45,918 nucleotides of DNA from an uncultured Alphaproteobacteria bacterium (GCA_903879805.1 CAIRMX010000085.1:1-45918), one strand, 5' to 3'; positions 9,001 through 17,395 are shown, counted from the stretch's first letter. Notes: generated by a model not told the origin, from the sequence alone. Numbers and translations are program-made.

Positions 9001-9372
9001 GGTGAAATATCCCGACCCATTAAACTTAACAGCGTGAATGCGATTGATCGTGTTGGAATAAGTAGGATTTCCCGAAACCGCCTGAACTGTAACTTTGCTC
9101 ATTGAAGCTCTAGAATCATACCAAGTTGTCAGAGACGATGTATCAGAACTTTCGCTAGAATTAAAACTAGTGTCCAAGCTGCTTTCGAGCCATATCGCGG
9201 CATCTGGAACTTCGTTAATTGGTGATGAGCGACTTAAAGTTTGTGCTGCCGTAATTCTGAACTTTGAAACCATGCCGTTAGCCGCAACAACTCCGGCAAT
9301 AAAAATACCGACAATGATCAGGACCGCTGAAACTTCTAGAAGAGAGAAAGCCGAGTGTTTTTTAGAGCGCAT
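6043..9372 (-). CDS. Giant prepilin-like LamG/repeat/glycine-rich surface protein
   Basis: A 1109-residue protein. The basic leader [20 protein letters not shown] and the following hydrophobic helix match a type IV prepilin cleavage site (cleavage before F, Glu at +5). Then come a LamG-like domain (about 45-285), two 65-residue Cys-containing repeats (306-435), a glycine-rich domain (about 436-690, opening [11 protein letters not shown] and closing IVIVRY), three 53-residue Cys-containing repeats (697-855), and a second glycine-rich domain (about 860-1109) opening [19 protein letters not shown]. It is far larger than any pilin, so more likely an adhesin anchored through, or secreted by, a type II/IV pilus-like machine. 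It shares its N-terminal half with the 2465-4417 gene. No pilus assembly genes are in the window. Confidence 0.75.
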   Translation of the reverse strand: MRSKKHSAFSLLEVSAVLIIVGIFIAGVVAANGMVSKFRITAAQTLSRSSPINEVPDAAIWLESSLDTSFNSSESSDTSSLTTWYDSRASMSKVTVQAVSGNPTYSNTINRIHAVKFNGSGYFTFDGSFLNKSDYTIFILEKRESANAGNYFLGDSSVTTANQNLLLGYSADGQIAHSQGTNSYAAGISNYSSSSGAPRVFTFTQSATAGKKTYINGVLAAQSSDTTQLSGISTLSIGQGYTGQIGEVAIFTRALEPDERISIEDYVGKKWSSKINRANAASCIDGTVTLNGCDSSTPTTPTPTTCAVSVTGVSSTSAVASGSGTLTCDVTGYTGTSAYTCASGTLTAATCTCASGYSASGGACVATPTTCAVSVTGVSSTSAVASGSGTLTCDVTGYTGTSAYTCAGGTLTAATCACASGYGLLGGACTLAIPTCTGGTIDNSSVSGYTIHKFISSGTFTCPSARNVEVLVVAGGGGGAGGNGVAGGSGGGAGGVVYNSSLAVSTSAISVTVGAGGAAGVVGNVNGGNGANSIFSGITAIGGGGGGGREMNGSNGGSGGGGGISGESRAGGAATSSQGYAGGNNSPSSPNYGGGGGGGAGAAGQAGTSTKGGDGGVGIQNNITGTATYYSGGGGSHYYVSGGTAGVGGLGGGGNAGQAGAANTGGGGGGATSVATGFVGGSGIVIVRYASGPITTCPVSVIGVTTPTTVSVGASGSLSCGSGYTGSVTYTCPSTGVLSTTGSCAAITSCPVSVTGVTTPATVIVGASGSLSCGSGYTGSVTYTCPSTGVLSTTGSCAVITSCPVSVTGVTTPTTVSVGASGSLPCNTSGYSGSVTYTCPSTGTLSVTGTCTAPVSTSVVRTSGTSYTVPSGVTQVKVWAIGAGGGGGGAGGAGGGGGAGGVAYKTWTVSPGNTITYSIGTGGNGGVGSGKTGATGGNTTVTISGVTITGNGGGGGRGDNAAASVGGSFSGGAGGGGVAGGGTVGMSGDTGGSAGAAIGGVNGTVPPDTAFGGTGANSADVSGLFTTLTAVGGYPTVSGGAGSDSSNIGGETNHGSAATGFGCGGGGAGWWGGNGGAGRYGGGGGGAAGEGSSRTGGGGGAGAVVLKFF
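6808..7284 (-). repeat. Three tandem 159-bp units (53 codons)
   Basis: Inside the giant gene, units begin at 7284, 7125 and 6966 (minus strand), exactly 159 bp apart. Each encodes a 53-residue module starting CPVSV.GVTTP and containing four cysteines. The first two are nearly identical in DNA; the third is slightly diverged ([11 protein letters not shown] in place of [10 protein letters not shown]). Recent in-frame duplication is the simplest explanation. Confidence 0.9.
8068..8457 (-). repeat. Two tandem 195-bp units (65 codons)
   Basis: Inside the giant gene, two units starting at 8457 and 8262 encode 65-residue modules beginning [19 protein letters not shown] and ending in a Cys-rich CASGY....GGAC stretch. 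DNA identity between the units is very high except near the end (GYSASGGAC versus GYGLLGGAC), which indicates recent duplication or gene conversion. Confidence 0.9.
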
Positions 9373-9464
9373 TTGGTATGAAAAAATTTAATTAGAAAAA
9401 ATCAAAAAAAGAACTTCACCTTATCAATCAAGAACTCTCAACCAAGCTTGGTCATTTTGAGCCA

Positions 9465-11282
9465 TTAATTCGGGGCGACAATTCGCTTATTCAAACCTTG
9501 TAACTCCATCATCACATCTTTGGCAATTGGTGCCGCAGCGCCAGATCCCGAACCACCATGCTCCACCACAACAGAAATAGCATATTTCGGATCGTGAAAC
9601 GGCGCAAAGCCAGTGAAAATTGCGTGGTTAGCATTGGCGGCATTTTCTTCTTTGGTCATTTCTTTTTCTCTTTTGGAAATCACTTGCGAGGTTCCGGTTT
9701 TACCCGCCATTTCAAAACCTTTAATTTCAATTCTTTTGCCGTAAGCCGTGCCACCGGGTTCGTTAACTACGCGGCGCATTCCTTCTTGCACAAATTTAAC
9801 GTGAGCGGGCTTGACAATAGGCTGAGATTTTAGCGCATCAAATTGTTGAAAAATATTGTGGTTGCGCACCAGATAAGGCTTGATCGGAATGCCGCCATTA
9901 GCGATTCTGGCAGTGACCACCGCCATTTGTAGAGGTGTGGCTAAAACTGATCCTTGGCCGATTGCCGTATTTAGGGTGTCTCCGCCCATCCAACCTTCTT
10001 TAAAAACTTTTCTTTTCCATTCGTCAGAAGGCACATTGCCGCTTTTGCTACCGTGCAAACTAATGTCCATTTTTTCACCGTAACCAAACTGGCGCGCCAT
10101 TGCGGTAAAATTTTCGTAACCGATTTGATTGGCCATGGTGAAAAAATAAACATTGCAGGAATGCATAATGCCACCCATCAAATCAAGCGTGCCGTGGCCA
10201 CCTTCTTTCCAACAGTGAAACGCTCTTTTGCCGAATTGATAATGACCGCTGCAATGAACTTTCGTATTAGGATTAAAGCCCGATTCAAGACCGCCCAGCG
10301 CCACCATTAATTTAAAAATTGAACCCGGTGGATAAGTGGCCGAAATTGGTTTATTGCTCAAAGGCTTGTGCGGATCGGCGTAAAGCTGGTTCCAATATTC
10401 GCGCGACACACCTTCAACGAAATTATTTGGATCAAAAGTTGGACTCGATGCGTAAGCCAAAATCTCGCCACTTTTAACATTCATCACAACTACTGAAGCG
10501 ACATCATCTTTGATTCTTTCGGTAACAAATTTTTGCAGCGGAAAATCAATTGTCGTATGCAAGCGCGAGCCTTCAACTGAAGGCTTTACCGACAAGGTGC
10601 GCAGAGGAATTTCATGAACATTCACCTCAACATATTTAACGCCATATTTGCCACGCAGAGCTTCATCGAAAGATTTTTCTAAGCCAAATTTTCCCATGCG
10701 AAAATCGGGATGCATAAAAAGATTCGGCTCATTTTCATCAATTTCTTTTTCGGATGGAAGCGAGACGTAACCCACAAGATGCGCGGTTTCAGCAGGGTAT
10801 GGATAGCGGCGCATAATACCGCTTTCGATTGAAACACCGGGCAATAAATGTGAGTTAGTTTCGATGCGCGCCAGATCGTCCCAGCCTAAATTATCCATCA
10901 AAGAAACGATGCTTTTGCGGCGCGAACTTTTGATTTTGCTGGCGAAAATATTTTTTTGCTCATCGGTTAGATCGAGCACTTGAGCCAGTTTATCGATTAA
11001 TTCTTGAGAATTTCTGCGTCGATCCGAGTAGAGAAGTAAGCGATAATTGCCGTCATTTTTAGTCAGAGGAAATTCGTTGCGATCAACAATCGTACCCCGC
11101 GGCGCCGGATTAATCATCGGCTTGATACGATTGCTGTCAGACTGAATTGAATATTCTTCATGCTTCCACAATTGCAAATAGCTCAAACGTAGCACCAAGG
11201 CGCTCGCCAAAGTTGATTGGGCAGCACCAAGAATTAAGGCACGACGATTGAAAATTTTATTTTTGCGAATGTCGCGAAGCAC
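9465..11282 (-). CDS. mrdA: Peptidoglycan D,D-transpeptidase, penicillin-binding protein 2
   Basis: Cross-links side-wall peptidoglycan during cell elongation, working with MreD and RodA at the inner membrane. The 605 residues show a single N-terminal membrane helix (about 15-33), the PBP dimerisation domain starting NPAPRGTIVDRN (58-69), and the transpeptidase motifs SIFK (321-324, nucleophile S321), SCN (375-377) and KTGT (528-531). The start is GTG, overlapping the mreD stop by one base (TAGTG). Length and motifs fit PBP2 (MrdA) better than PBP3. rodA does not follow in this window, where a prepilin-like gene comes next. Confidence 0.92.
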   Translation of the reverse strand: MLRDIRKNKIFNRRALILGAAQSTLASALVLRLSYLQLWKHEEYSIQSDSNRIKPMINPAPRGTIVDRNEFPLTKNDGNYRLLLYSDRRRNSQELIDKLAQVLDLTDEQKNIFASKIKSSRRKSIVSLMDNLGWDDLARIETNSHLLPGVSIESGIMRRYPYPAETAHLVGYVSLPSEKEIDENEPNLFMHPDFRMGKFGLEKSFDEALRGKYGVKYVEVNVHEIPLRTLSVKPSVEGSRLHTTIDFPLQKFVTERIKDDVASVVVMNVKSGEILAYASSPTFDPNNFVEGVSREYWNQLYADPHKPLSNKPISATYPPGSIFKLMVALGGLESGFNPNTKVHCSGHYQFGKRAFHCWKEGGHGTLDLMGGIMHSCNVYFFTMANQIGYENFTAMARQFGYGEKMDISLHGSKSGNVPSDEWKRKVFKEGWMGGDTLNTAIGQGSVLATPLQMAVVTARIANGGIPIKPYLVRNHNIFQQFDALKSQPIVKPAHVKFVQEGMRRVVNEPGGTAYGKRIEIKGFEMAGKTGTSQVISKREKEMTKEENAANANHAIFTGFAPFHDPKYAISVVVEHGGSGSGAAAPIAKDVMMELQGLNKRIVAPN

Positions 11283-11782
11283 TAATTTTCCTCTAACAAT
11301 TTGTGACTGAGATAGTCGAAAAATTTATGCATCAAAATATAGAGAGCCGAGCTCAGAAGCAGCTGCACTAGAGCGTTGGTGATTGAAGCAAATTGGCCGC
11401 TAAAGATTGATAAAATCAGCCATTTCATCAGTAAAAACAAAAAGCAGAAAGCGACAAATTGCTGCCAAACTTGACGGAAATTTTCTTTGATCATCATTTT
11501 GTGATTTAAAACTGAAAAAAGTTTCACCAACAAAATGTAGCAAAGCGCAGTGGTGCCCAGTGGGTTGCCGTTTAGCGCGTCATTCCAAATGCCTAAAAGA
11601 AAAATAAACCAAATTCCGAAAGTGTTTTTGAAGGCGCCAAAATAAAAAATCATCATCAAATCAAAAAGTGGAATGATGTGTGAAAGGCCGGTAATTCTGA
11701 TGTCGGAGACGTTAATGATAACGAACAAAATCGCGATTAAGTGCAGCGCAACAACTCGCAAAATTGATTTTTGTTCAAGCAT
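11282..11782 (-). CDS. mreD: Rod shape-determining protein MreD
   Basis: A 166-residue integral membrane protein with about five hydrophobic segments (near residues 8-24, 38-55, 57-68, 78-90, 108-128 and 135-152) and the MreD-like central stretch GIWNDALNGNPLGTTAL. MreD belongs to the elongasome that positions side-wall synthesis. The one-base overlap with mrdA supports the call. mreB and mreC, the usual upstream partners, are not here: the preceding gene is an unrelated orphan whose stop is 95 nt upstream. Confidence 0.82.
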   Translation of the reverse strand: MLEQKSILRVVALHLIAILFVIINVSDIRITGLSHIIPLFDLMMIFYFGAFKNTFGIWFIFLLGIWNDALNGNPLGTTALCYILLVKLFSVLNHKMMIKENFRQVWQQFVAFCFLFLLMKWLILSIFSGQFASITNALVQLLLSSALYILMHKFFDYLSHKLLEEN

Positions 11783-11877
11783 TTTTAGAGATTTTTTTTG
11801 GAAAAGTTAAGCAGCGGGAGAAGCCGCGGAAATTATTTGCCGACTGCTTTTTGTCCAGAAAAAAACGGCTTCAAATT

Positions 11878-12744
11878 TTAATCATATTTCGAAATTTCAT
11901 CATAATTCTCATCATAAAAAGCCTTTCTGGCCTCAGCTATCTTGTCATCATTTTGTTGCAGAATCGGATTGGGAGTTTCAACAACTGGAGCCTCAACTTT
12001 TGTTTCTGAGATTTTACTACTCTCATCATCCCATTCTTTTTTGTAGGCTGGATTAATTTCTAGAGCCTTCCGGTGGGTATCGCCTTCAATCATTGCAGTA
12101 ACTGCGGTAAGAATGTTTTTCTTACTACTCGACTGAAAACTCAGATATCTTGACCATGAATATTGTTGTGCTCTCTGTGTAACGATAGTTTCATAATTGT
12201 GCCTTAGATGCTCGGTCAACTCTTGCTCTTCCTGAGGGCTACGATCCCTTTTATCAAAAGAAATAATGTCACGAGAAAATTTTGCTGGCTCAAAAGTGCC
12301 ATCAGGCTTTCGTAAATCAAGCAGCCCATCCTTCAAAACGTAGGCTGGCAATCTACGATCTTCTGCCTCTGCAAAAAGGGCAGGATTATTGTAGTTACTA
12401 CTAACCAAGCCTCTTACCGATGACGCGTAAGTTTCAGTTTCAGACGCTGCCTGCGAATCATAACGTTTTGCTAAATAGGCAATGACATCGCCGCGTTGCG
12501 GTGGGTTTTTGTCGCTACGCTCTTCATCCTCCTCAGATAAATAATCCTGAGATTTTGAACAAAGATTATAAGTAGAGATCGGCTCACTTGATGAATCCCA
12601 ACTCAAAATCAATTTTTCACTCTCAGAAAAAGGTTTTAAGGGGATACCCGGAATATAAAGCTTAGCTAATCCAGATTCTTTTTCACGCGGAGACCTAATG
12701 AGAAGAACTTTTAAAGACTGTAAAGCGGTTGAAAATTGTCGCAT
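11878..12744 (-). CDS. Unrecognised 288-residue protein
   Basis: I do not recognise this protein. It is hydrophilic, without signal peptide or membrane segment, and rich in Glu, Asp, Ser and Lys. An acidic Ser-rich stretch (LSEEDEERSDKNPP, about 69-82) is followed by a mixed middle part (AYVLKDGLLDLRKPDGTFEP) and a C-terminal tail rich in acidic and aromatic residues ending ENYDEISKYD. It could be an effector-like or lineage-specific protein. It has one of the strongest ribosome-binding sites in the window (GGGAGG, 12750-12755, five nt from the ATG), and a perfect palindrome directly abuts that site. Both features set it apart from its neighbours. Confidence 0.65.
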   Translation of the reverse strand: MRQFSTALQSLKVLLIRSPREKESGLAKLYIPGIPLKPFSESEKLILSWDSSSEPISTYNLCSKSQDYLSEEDEERSDKNPPQRGDVIAYLAKRYDSQAASETETYASSVRGLVSSNYNNPALFAEAEDRRLPAYVLKDGLLDLRKPDGTFEPAKFSRDIISFDKRDRSPQEEQELTEHLRHNYETIVTQRAQQYSWSRYLSFQSSSKKNILTAVTAMIEGDTHRKALEINPAYKKEWDDESSKISETKVEAPVVETPNPILQQNDDKIAEARKAFYDENYDEISKYD

Positions 12745-12755
12745 GGTAACCTCCC

Positions 12756-12778
12756 TTGCAAAATTAAGAATTTTGCAA
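12756..12778 (-). promoter_or_regulatory. Perfect palindrome abutting the ribosome-binding site
   Basis: TTGCAAAATT (12756-12765) and AATTTTGCAA (12769-12778) are perfect inverted copies with a 3-nt loop, ending right where the GGGAGG ribosome-binding site of the 288-residue gene begins. As DNA it could be a repressor operator. As RNA it would form a 10-bp hairpin next to the ribosome-binding site. Either reading implies control of the downstream gene, which is inferred. Confidence 0.5.
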
Positions 12779-12828
12779 CCCTTGATATTTTAAATAAAAA
12801 TCACAAGAGAAAATTTGGAGGGGAAGAG

Positions 12829-12873
12829 CCTATTGTTGGAGAGCCTTTAAAGAAAGAACCCCACAACAATAGG
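12829..12873 (-). terminator. 10-bp inverted repeat after the DHS-like gene
   Basis: CCTATTGTTG (12829-12838) and CAACAATAGG (12864-12873) are perfect inverted copies around a 25-nt loop, about 20 bp past the stop of the DHS-like gene. No U-tract follows, so it is only a possible transcript end or processing site. Confidence 0.35.
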
Positions 12874-12893
12874 TTGATATAGATGAGGAATAA

Positions 12894-13913
12894 TTAAGAG
12901 AACATCTTAGCAAAATTTCTTCTTTTGCGTTTTTTCCAGAAGCCGCGGTGATAAGCATCTGACGCCAAAAGAGGAACAACTGAAGTTGCTTCAGCAAAAA
13001 CCATTTGTTCAAAAGTAGTGTCAACTTTGCCCCAAGAGCAGGCTTCTTTTAGAGTTGAAGATGAGCAAGCGCCATCGCGAGAATCAGCAACTGTGATTTG
13101 TACGGCGTATTTGTGCATTTCAGCTTCAACACCCAAAATTTCAGCGCACACCACAGTGTCTTGAACGAAATTTTTTGGCACACCGCCACCGATCATCAAA
13201 AGACCTGTTGTTCCGGCTTTGATTTTGATGTCAGTCAATTCTCTGAAATCAGCGATTGAATCCATAGTCATGTGCTTTTTTGGATTTTTAACTTGGTGTA
13301 AAACCAAACCAAAACCAGCAGAAGAATCAGTAAAAGCTGGGCAGAAAATCGGCACGTTATAATCGTAAGCCAATTCGATTAGAGACTCTTTTTTCTTAGA
13401 GTTCTTTTTCAAATATTTTCCCATTTCCCAGATGAACTCGCGAGATGAGTAAGGGCGCGCTTCAAGAGTGTTGGCGATTTTGTAAATTACGTTGTCGCAA
13501 TTTTGCAAATCTTTCTCGTCGATGTAAGTGTCGTAAATTCTGTCGATGTAATTTTTGCGAAGGAATTGGTCATCAATGAAAGGCGTGCCTTGGTAGTGCT
13601 TGAATCCAAGAGCTTCAAAGAAATCCATATCAACGATTGAAGCGCCGGTAGCCACGATCGCATCAACCATGCCATATTTCACCATGTCGGCGTAAACTTT
13701 CATGCAGCCACCAGCAGAAGTTGAACCAGCCAAAGTTAAGATCACTGAGCAATCTTTATCTTTTTGCATCATGTTAAAAATCTCGGTCGCACGAGCCAAA
13801 TCACGAGATGTGAATGACATGTGATCCATCTGATCAATGATCGGGCGCGCATCGAATGAAGTGATGTCGATATGCTTAACTGGGCGCTTTAGAAGCTCTT
13901 TTTTAGTAACCAT
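12894..13913 (-). CDS. Deoxyhypusine synthase-family enzyme
   Basis: A 339-residue NAD-dependent aminobutyl transferase of the deoxyhypusine/homospermidine synthase superfamily. The catalytic lysine context is conserved as ACSWGK (K296), matching the SWGK that forms the enzyme-imine intermediate in eukaryotic DHS. Other visible signatures are LTLAGSTSAGG (NAD-binding region), ATGASIVD, FCPAFTDSSAG and GLLMIGGGVPKN. Bacteria lack eIF5A, so the acceptor is probably putrescine, giving homospermidine, or an unknown protein. It follows an ornithine-decarboxylase-like gene by 31 nt on the same strand, which points to polyamine metabolism. The acceptor assignment is inference. Confidence 0.88.
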   Translation of the reverse strand: MVTKKELLKRPVKHIDITSFDARPIIDQMDHMSFTSRDLARATEIFNMMQKDKDCSVILTLAGSTSAGGCMKVYADMVKYGMVDAIVATGASIVDMDFFEALGFKHYQGTPFIDDQFLRKNYIDRIYDTYIDEKDLQNCDNVIYKIANTLEARPYSSREFIWEMGKYLKKNSKKKESLIELAYDYNVPIFCPAFTDSSAGFGLVLHQVKNPKKHMTMDSIADFRELTDIKIKAGTTGLLMIGGGVPKNFVQDTVVCAEILGVEAEMHKYAVQITVADSRDGACSSSTLKEACSWGKVDTTFEQMVFAEATSVVPLLASDAYHRGFWKKRKRRNFAKMFS

Positions 13914-13944
13914 TTTTTTTGAAAATTTTGGTTGAAAGAAATTG

Positions 13945-15261
13945 TTATACAGCTGCTGTTGCTAGCTCTTCTTGCTCTTCATTGTCACGATACATTGAAA
14001 CCATTGGCTCGTCAGAAACTTCAATCTGAAGATTTTTATTAAAACCGTTAAACTCGGTTCTGATACTACGAGAGTAGGCACCAAGTTGACCGATTTCGAT
14101 GTAATCGCCTTCAGCAATATTTTCCGGCAAGTAGAACGGACCCTTCATTGAATCAAGTGAATCGCAGGTTGGGCCGTAAAATCCGAAAGGAATATCTTTA
14201 GTTGAAAGCGCTTCTTTATTGTTAATGCGCATCGCTTTTGACGGATAGATGAAGCCAGGAAAACCAGCGTCAAATAAGCCACCGTAAGTACCGTCATTCA
14301 AATAAAGCATGTTCTTTTTGCGAGCTTCAACACGCACCAAAAGTGAGCCGGATTCTGCAACTAAAGCGCGACCCGGTTCGCACCAGATGCGACAATTTTT
14401 GTCGAGACCCATGTGGTTAATCGAGTCAAAAATTTCGTCAAAATAAGCACTCAAATTCGGCGGAGTCATGCCAGGATAAGATGATGGAAAGCCGCCACCA
14501 ATATCGATGACATCAAGTTTAACTTTTGCCTGCTCAAGAATTTCTTTAGTGATGTTAAGTGCGTTACGATATTCGGTCGGCTCCATACATTGCGAACCAA
14601 CGTGGAAGCAGATGCCAAGTCTTTTAGCAGAAGCTCTAATTTTGCGCAAAAGTGAAACTGATTCAGAAGGAAGAATGCCAAATTTGCCCGACAAATCAAT
14701 TGCCGCATGTGAGTTTGGAATTGCCAAACGCAAGTGCAAACCAAGATCTTTGGCGCCTTTGGTTACTTCGATAATTTTTTGCAATTCGTCGAATGAATCG
14801 AGCGAGAAATCGCGAATGCCGTGATTGAAATAAGCATCAAAAATTGCTTCACGTGATTTTACCGGATGCATGAAATACATGCTCGCAGCGTCACCAAAAA
14901 GCTCGTTGATTAATTTTACTTCAGCCATTGACGCAACGTCAAAATGCTTCACGCCCGCGTCAAACAAGTGTTTAAGAACGGCTGAATCAGGATTACTTTT
15001 TACTGAGTAAAGAATATCGCTAGCGAATTTTGGCGTTTGAAAATTTTCTAAGAAAAATTTTGCTGCACGCTTAATCGAATTTGGACGGATAAAATAAACC
15101 GGAATTGATGGCTTTAATTCAACAACTTGGTCTGCAACTGTAGAGAATTTTTTGGCTGATCTTTTGGGAGATTGCTTCAATCCCTTGGCGGAATTTTGTG
15201 TGTTAAACAGATAATGAACTTTGGGATTTTTCGCCCCATCATATTCGAGTTCTTTTCCCAT
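13945..15261 (-). CDS. Fold-type III PLP decarboxylase, ornithine/lysine type
   Basis: Decarboxylates a basic amino acid, most likely ornithine to putrescine. The 438 residues have the alanine-racemase-fold layout: PLP lysine in YSVKSN (K88), HVGSQ (220-224), phosphate-binding GGGFP (255-259), EPGR (295-298), and the C-terminal active-site cysteine in GPTCDSLD (C366) contributed across the dimer. The N-terminal ~50 residues are a basic extension (KGLKQSPKRSAKK) beyond the usual start. Diaminopimelate decarboxylase is less likely given the GPTCDSLD motif and the neighbour. It is probably co-transcribed with the DHS-like gene. The 284 bp upstream to pyrB hold no convincing gene. Confidence 0.87.
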   Translation of the reverse strand: MGKELEYDGAKNPKVHYLFNTQNSAKGLKQSPKRSAKKFSTVADQVVELKPSIPVYFIRPNSIKRAAKFFLENFQTPKFASDILYSVKSNPDSAVLKHLFDAGVKHFDVASMAEVKLINELFGDAASMYFMHPVKSREAIFDAYFNHGIRDFSLDSFDELQKIIEVTKGAKDLGLHLRLAIPNSHAAIDLSGKFGILPSESVSLLRKIRASAKRLGICFHVGSQCMEPTEYRNALNITKEILEQAKVKLDVIDIGGGFPSSYPGMTPPNLSAYFDEIFDSINHMGLDKNCRIWCEPGRALVAESGSLLVRVEARKKNMLYLNDGTYGGLFDAGFPGFIYPSKAMRINNKEALSTKDIPFGFYGPTCDSLDSMKGPFYLPENIAEGDYIEIGQLGAYSRSIRTEFNGFNKNLQIEVSDEPMVSMYRDNEEQEELATAAV

Positions 15262-15545
15262 TTCTTTGTCGGGGTTAAAATTAAGTAAAAGAAGAAAAAA
15301 GACTTAATTTTTGTTCAAATTTCAACATGGTGCGCAACCTTGATATTACTGGCTTGGCACCACTATTTTTGAACGCAATTTTTTTTAAAGAGGGCGCAAA
15401 GTAGGAACTGATTTTTATTTGTAAATAAATAATCCAATAAAATTTATTTTCCCGTCCAAAGCCTGAATTTTCTAAGGCATTTTGGAGAAAAAAATTTGAC
15501 TGATTTCGACTCAGGTTTTTTAGAAAAAGAACTGCCAGCAAAAAA

Positions 15546-16457
15546 TTAGCAATTCAAAAATTTTAAAATCGATTGTCTCACAGCGACACCAGCTTCAACT
15601 TGTTCTAAAATCAAACTGAACTTTTCATCATCGGCGAGCGCCGAAGAAATTTCGACATCACGATTTATCGGCCCCGGATGCAACACCAAAACATCGGGCT
15701 TGGCGGCTTTTAACTTTTCGTGGGTTAAGCCAAAAAGTTTAAAATATTCTGATAGGCTTGGAATGTAGCAGCCCAGCATTCGCTCTTGCTGGATGCGCAA
15801 CATCATCACCACATCAACGCCGGCAATTCCTTCTAAGAGCGATTCAAAAACTTCGACGCCCCATTTTTCTTTGAGCCAATTGCGATAGTCACAAGTGATT
15901 AAAGTTGGTGGCGTAATTACGCGAATTTCACAGCCGAATTTTTTTAACAACTTGATGTTAGAGCGCGCTACTCTTGAGTGCAACACGTCGCCGCAAATTG
16001 CAATTTTTAAATTTTGTAAAGTTTTTTTGTGCTGCAAAATTACGAAAGAATCGAGTAATGCTTGGCTTGGATGCTCGTTAGTTCCGTCTCCAGCGTTAAT
16101 CAGTGACGCCGAAATATATTTTTTTAACACATCACAAATGCCACTGCCATTGTGGCGAATCGCGACGAAATCTGGATTCATCGCATTGATAGTTTTTGCG
16201 GTATCGATGATTGATTCACCTTTCTTTAGGGAAGAAAGCGAGATGTCGATATTTACCACTTTGGCGCCCATGCGCTTGGCGGCAATTTCAAATGAAGTTC
16301 TGGTGCGGGTGGAGTTTTCGAAAAAGAAATTTACTAGGAGTTTTCCATCCAAGTCTTCGTTGTTATTGGGATTTTTTCTAAAGAATTTTTCTGCTGATTT
16401 ATGAATATCATTAACATCTTGAAGTGAGAGCCTGTCTATGCCGATGAGATCCTTCAT
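15546..16457 (-). CDS. pyrB: Aspartate carbamoyltransferase catalytic subunit
   Basis: Condenses aspartate and carbamoyl phosphate, the committed step of pyrimidine synthesis. The 303 residues show the carbamoyl-phosphate loop STRTRTSFE (49-57), the HPSQALLD segment, and the aspartate-domain LHPGPINRDVEI near the C-terminus. Length matches the catalytic chain. No pyrI or pyrC is adjacent. The ATG overlaps the stop of the upstream ABC ATPase by one base (TAATG), so it is the last gene of the bolA-like/grx4/ABC/pyrB run. Confidence 0.95.
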   Translation of the reverse strand: MKDLIGIDRLSLQDVNDIHKSAEKFFRKNPNNNEDLDGKLLVNFFFENSTRTRTSFEIAAKRMGAKVVNIDISLSSLKKGESIIDTAKTINAMNPDFVAIRHNGSGICDVLKKYISASLINAGDGTNEHPSQALLDSFVILQHKKTLQNLKIAICGDVLHSRVARSNIKLLKKFGCEIRVITPPTLITCDYRNWLKEKWGVEVFESLLEGIAGVDVVMMLRIQQERMLGCYIPSLSEYFKLFGLTHEKLKAAKPDVLVLHPGPINRDVEISSALADDEKFSLILEQVEAGVAVRQSILKFLNC

Positions 16458-17395
16458 TATGACTGTGCCTTGATTAGATGTTTAAAAATTTCTTCGAGAT
16501 CGGGTTGTTTAGTTGAGATGTCTTTGATCTGAATTTTATTATCAGAAATCGTGTGAAGAATTTTTGCCACTGCAATTTTTTCCGGATCGTAAGTGATAGA
16601 AATTTTATCTTTGGCCAAAAGTTTGGTTTGTAGATTTGGAAATAAAGCCAGCGTTTGCGCCGTGATTTCATCGGTGCAGCTGATGATTAATTCTTTGCTG
16701 GAAAGAACATTCATCAAATTCTCTTTACGATCACAGGCAATCACTTGGCCGTGATTAATGATGGCGATTTCGTCGCATAATTCTTCAGCTTCTTCGAGAT
16801 AATGCGTGGTTAGCAAAATTGTTGTGCCCGATTGATTTAATTTTTTTACGTAATTCCAAAGTTGATTACGCAACTCAACATCAACGCCCGCGGTTGGTTC
16901 ATCTAAAACTAAAATTTCTGGATTATGCACCAGAGCTTTTGCTACCAGAAGACGGCGGCGCATTCCGCCAGAAAGGCTGCGCGGTGTTGCCAGTGCTTTA
17001 TCTTTTAAGCCCAGCGCTTCAATAATTTCGTCAGTGCGACGCTCAGATTTTTTAATGCCGTAATAGCCGGCGTAAATTTCTAAAGTTTCGCGAACGTTGA
17101 AAAACGGGTCGATGACAAGTTCTTGCGGTACGATGCCGATTTTAAATTTTGCGGCTTGCTGATCTTGGTCAATATCGATGCCACCGATTTTTACCACGCC
17201 GGAAGTTTTATTAACGAGCCCTGCGAGAATATTAATGATGGTTGATTTACCCGCGCCGTTGGGTCCTAAAAGCCCGAAGAATGAACCTTTTTTAATCTGC
17301 AAATTAATCGATTGCAGCGCGGTTTTTTCAGCAGATCTTTTTGATTTCTTGTAGGTTTTTCCGAGATTGGAAATTTCGATTGCGAAATCTGTCAC
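16457..17395 (-). CDS. ABC transporter ATP-binding protein, ABC-2 type
   Basis: The 312 residues form one nucleotide-binding domain with Walker A GPNGAGKST (about 44-52), Q-loop VPQE, signature LSGGMRRRL, Walker B ILVLDEPTAGVD and the H-loop TTHYLEEAEELCD, followed by a ~90-residue C-terminal extension. The pattern is that of YadG/DrrA/CcmA-type ATPases that work with an ABC-2 permease. No permease gene is adjacent, so the membrane partner must be elsewhere. It starts with GTG, overlapping the grx4 stop by one base (TAGTG). Substrate unknown. Confidence 0.87.
   Translation of the reverse strand: MTDFAIEISNLGKTYKKSKRSAEKTALQSINLQIKKGSFFGLLGPNGAGKSTIINILAGLVNKTSGVVKIGGIDIDQDQQAAKFKIGIVPQELVIDPFFNVRETLEIYAGYYGIKKSERRTDEIIEALGLKDKALATPRSLSGGMRRRLLVAKALVHNPEILVLDEPTAGVDVELRNQLWNYVKKLNQSGTTILLTTHYLEEAEELCDEIAIINHGQVIACDRKENLMNVLSSKELIISCTDEITAQTLALFPNLQTKLLAKDKISITYDPEKIAVAKILHTISDNKIQIKDISTKQPDLEEIFKHLIKAQS

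Noticed and set aside
10053..10310. Antisense ORF within mrdA
   Set aside because: Fully inside a strongly supported gene on the opposite strand with no independent evidence.
15281..15541. 86-codon minus-strand ORF between the decarboxylase and pyrB
   Set aside because: No recognisable motif, Phe/Lys/Ser-rich as expected from AT-rich non-coding DNA, no ribosome-binding site, and no coupling to neighbours.
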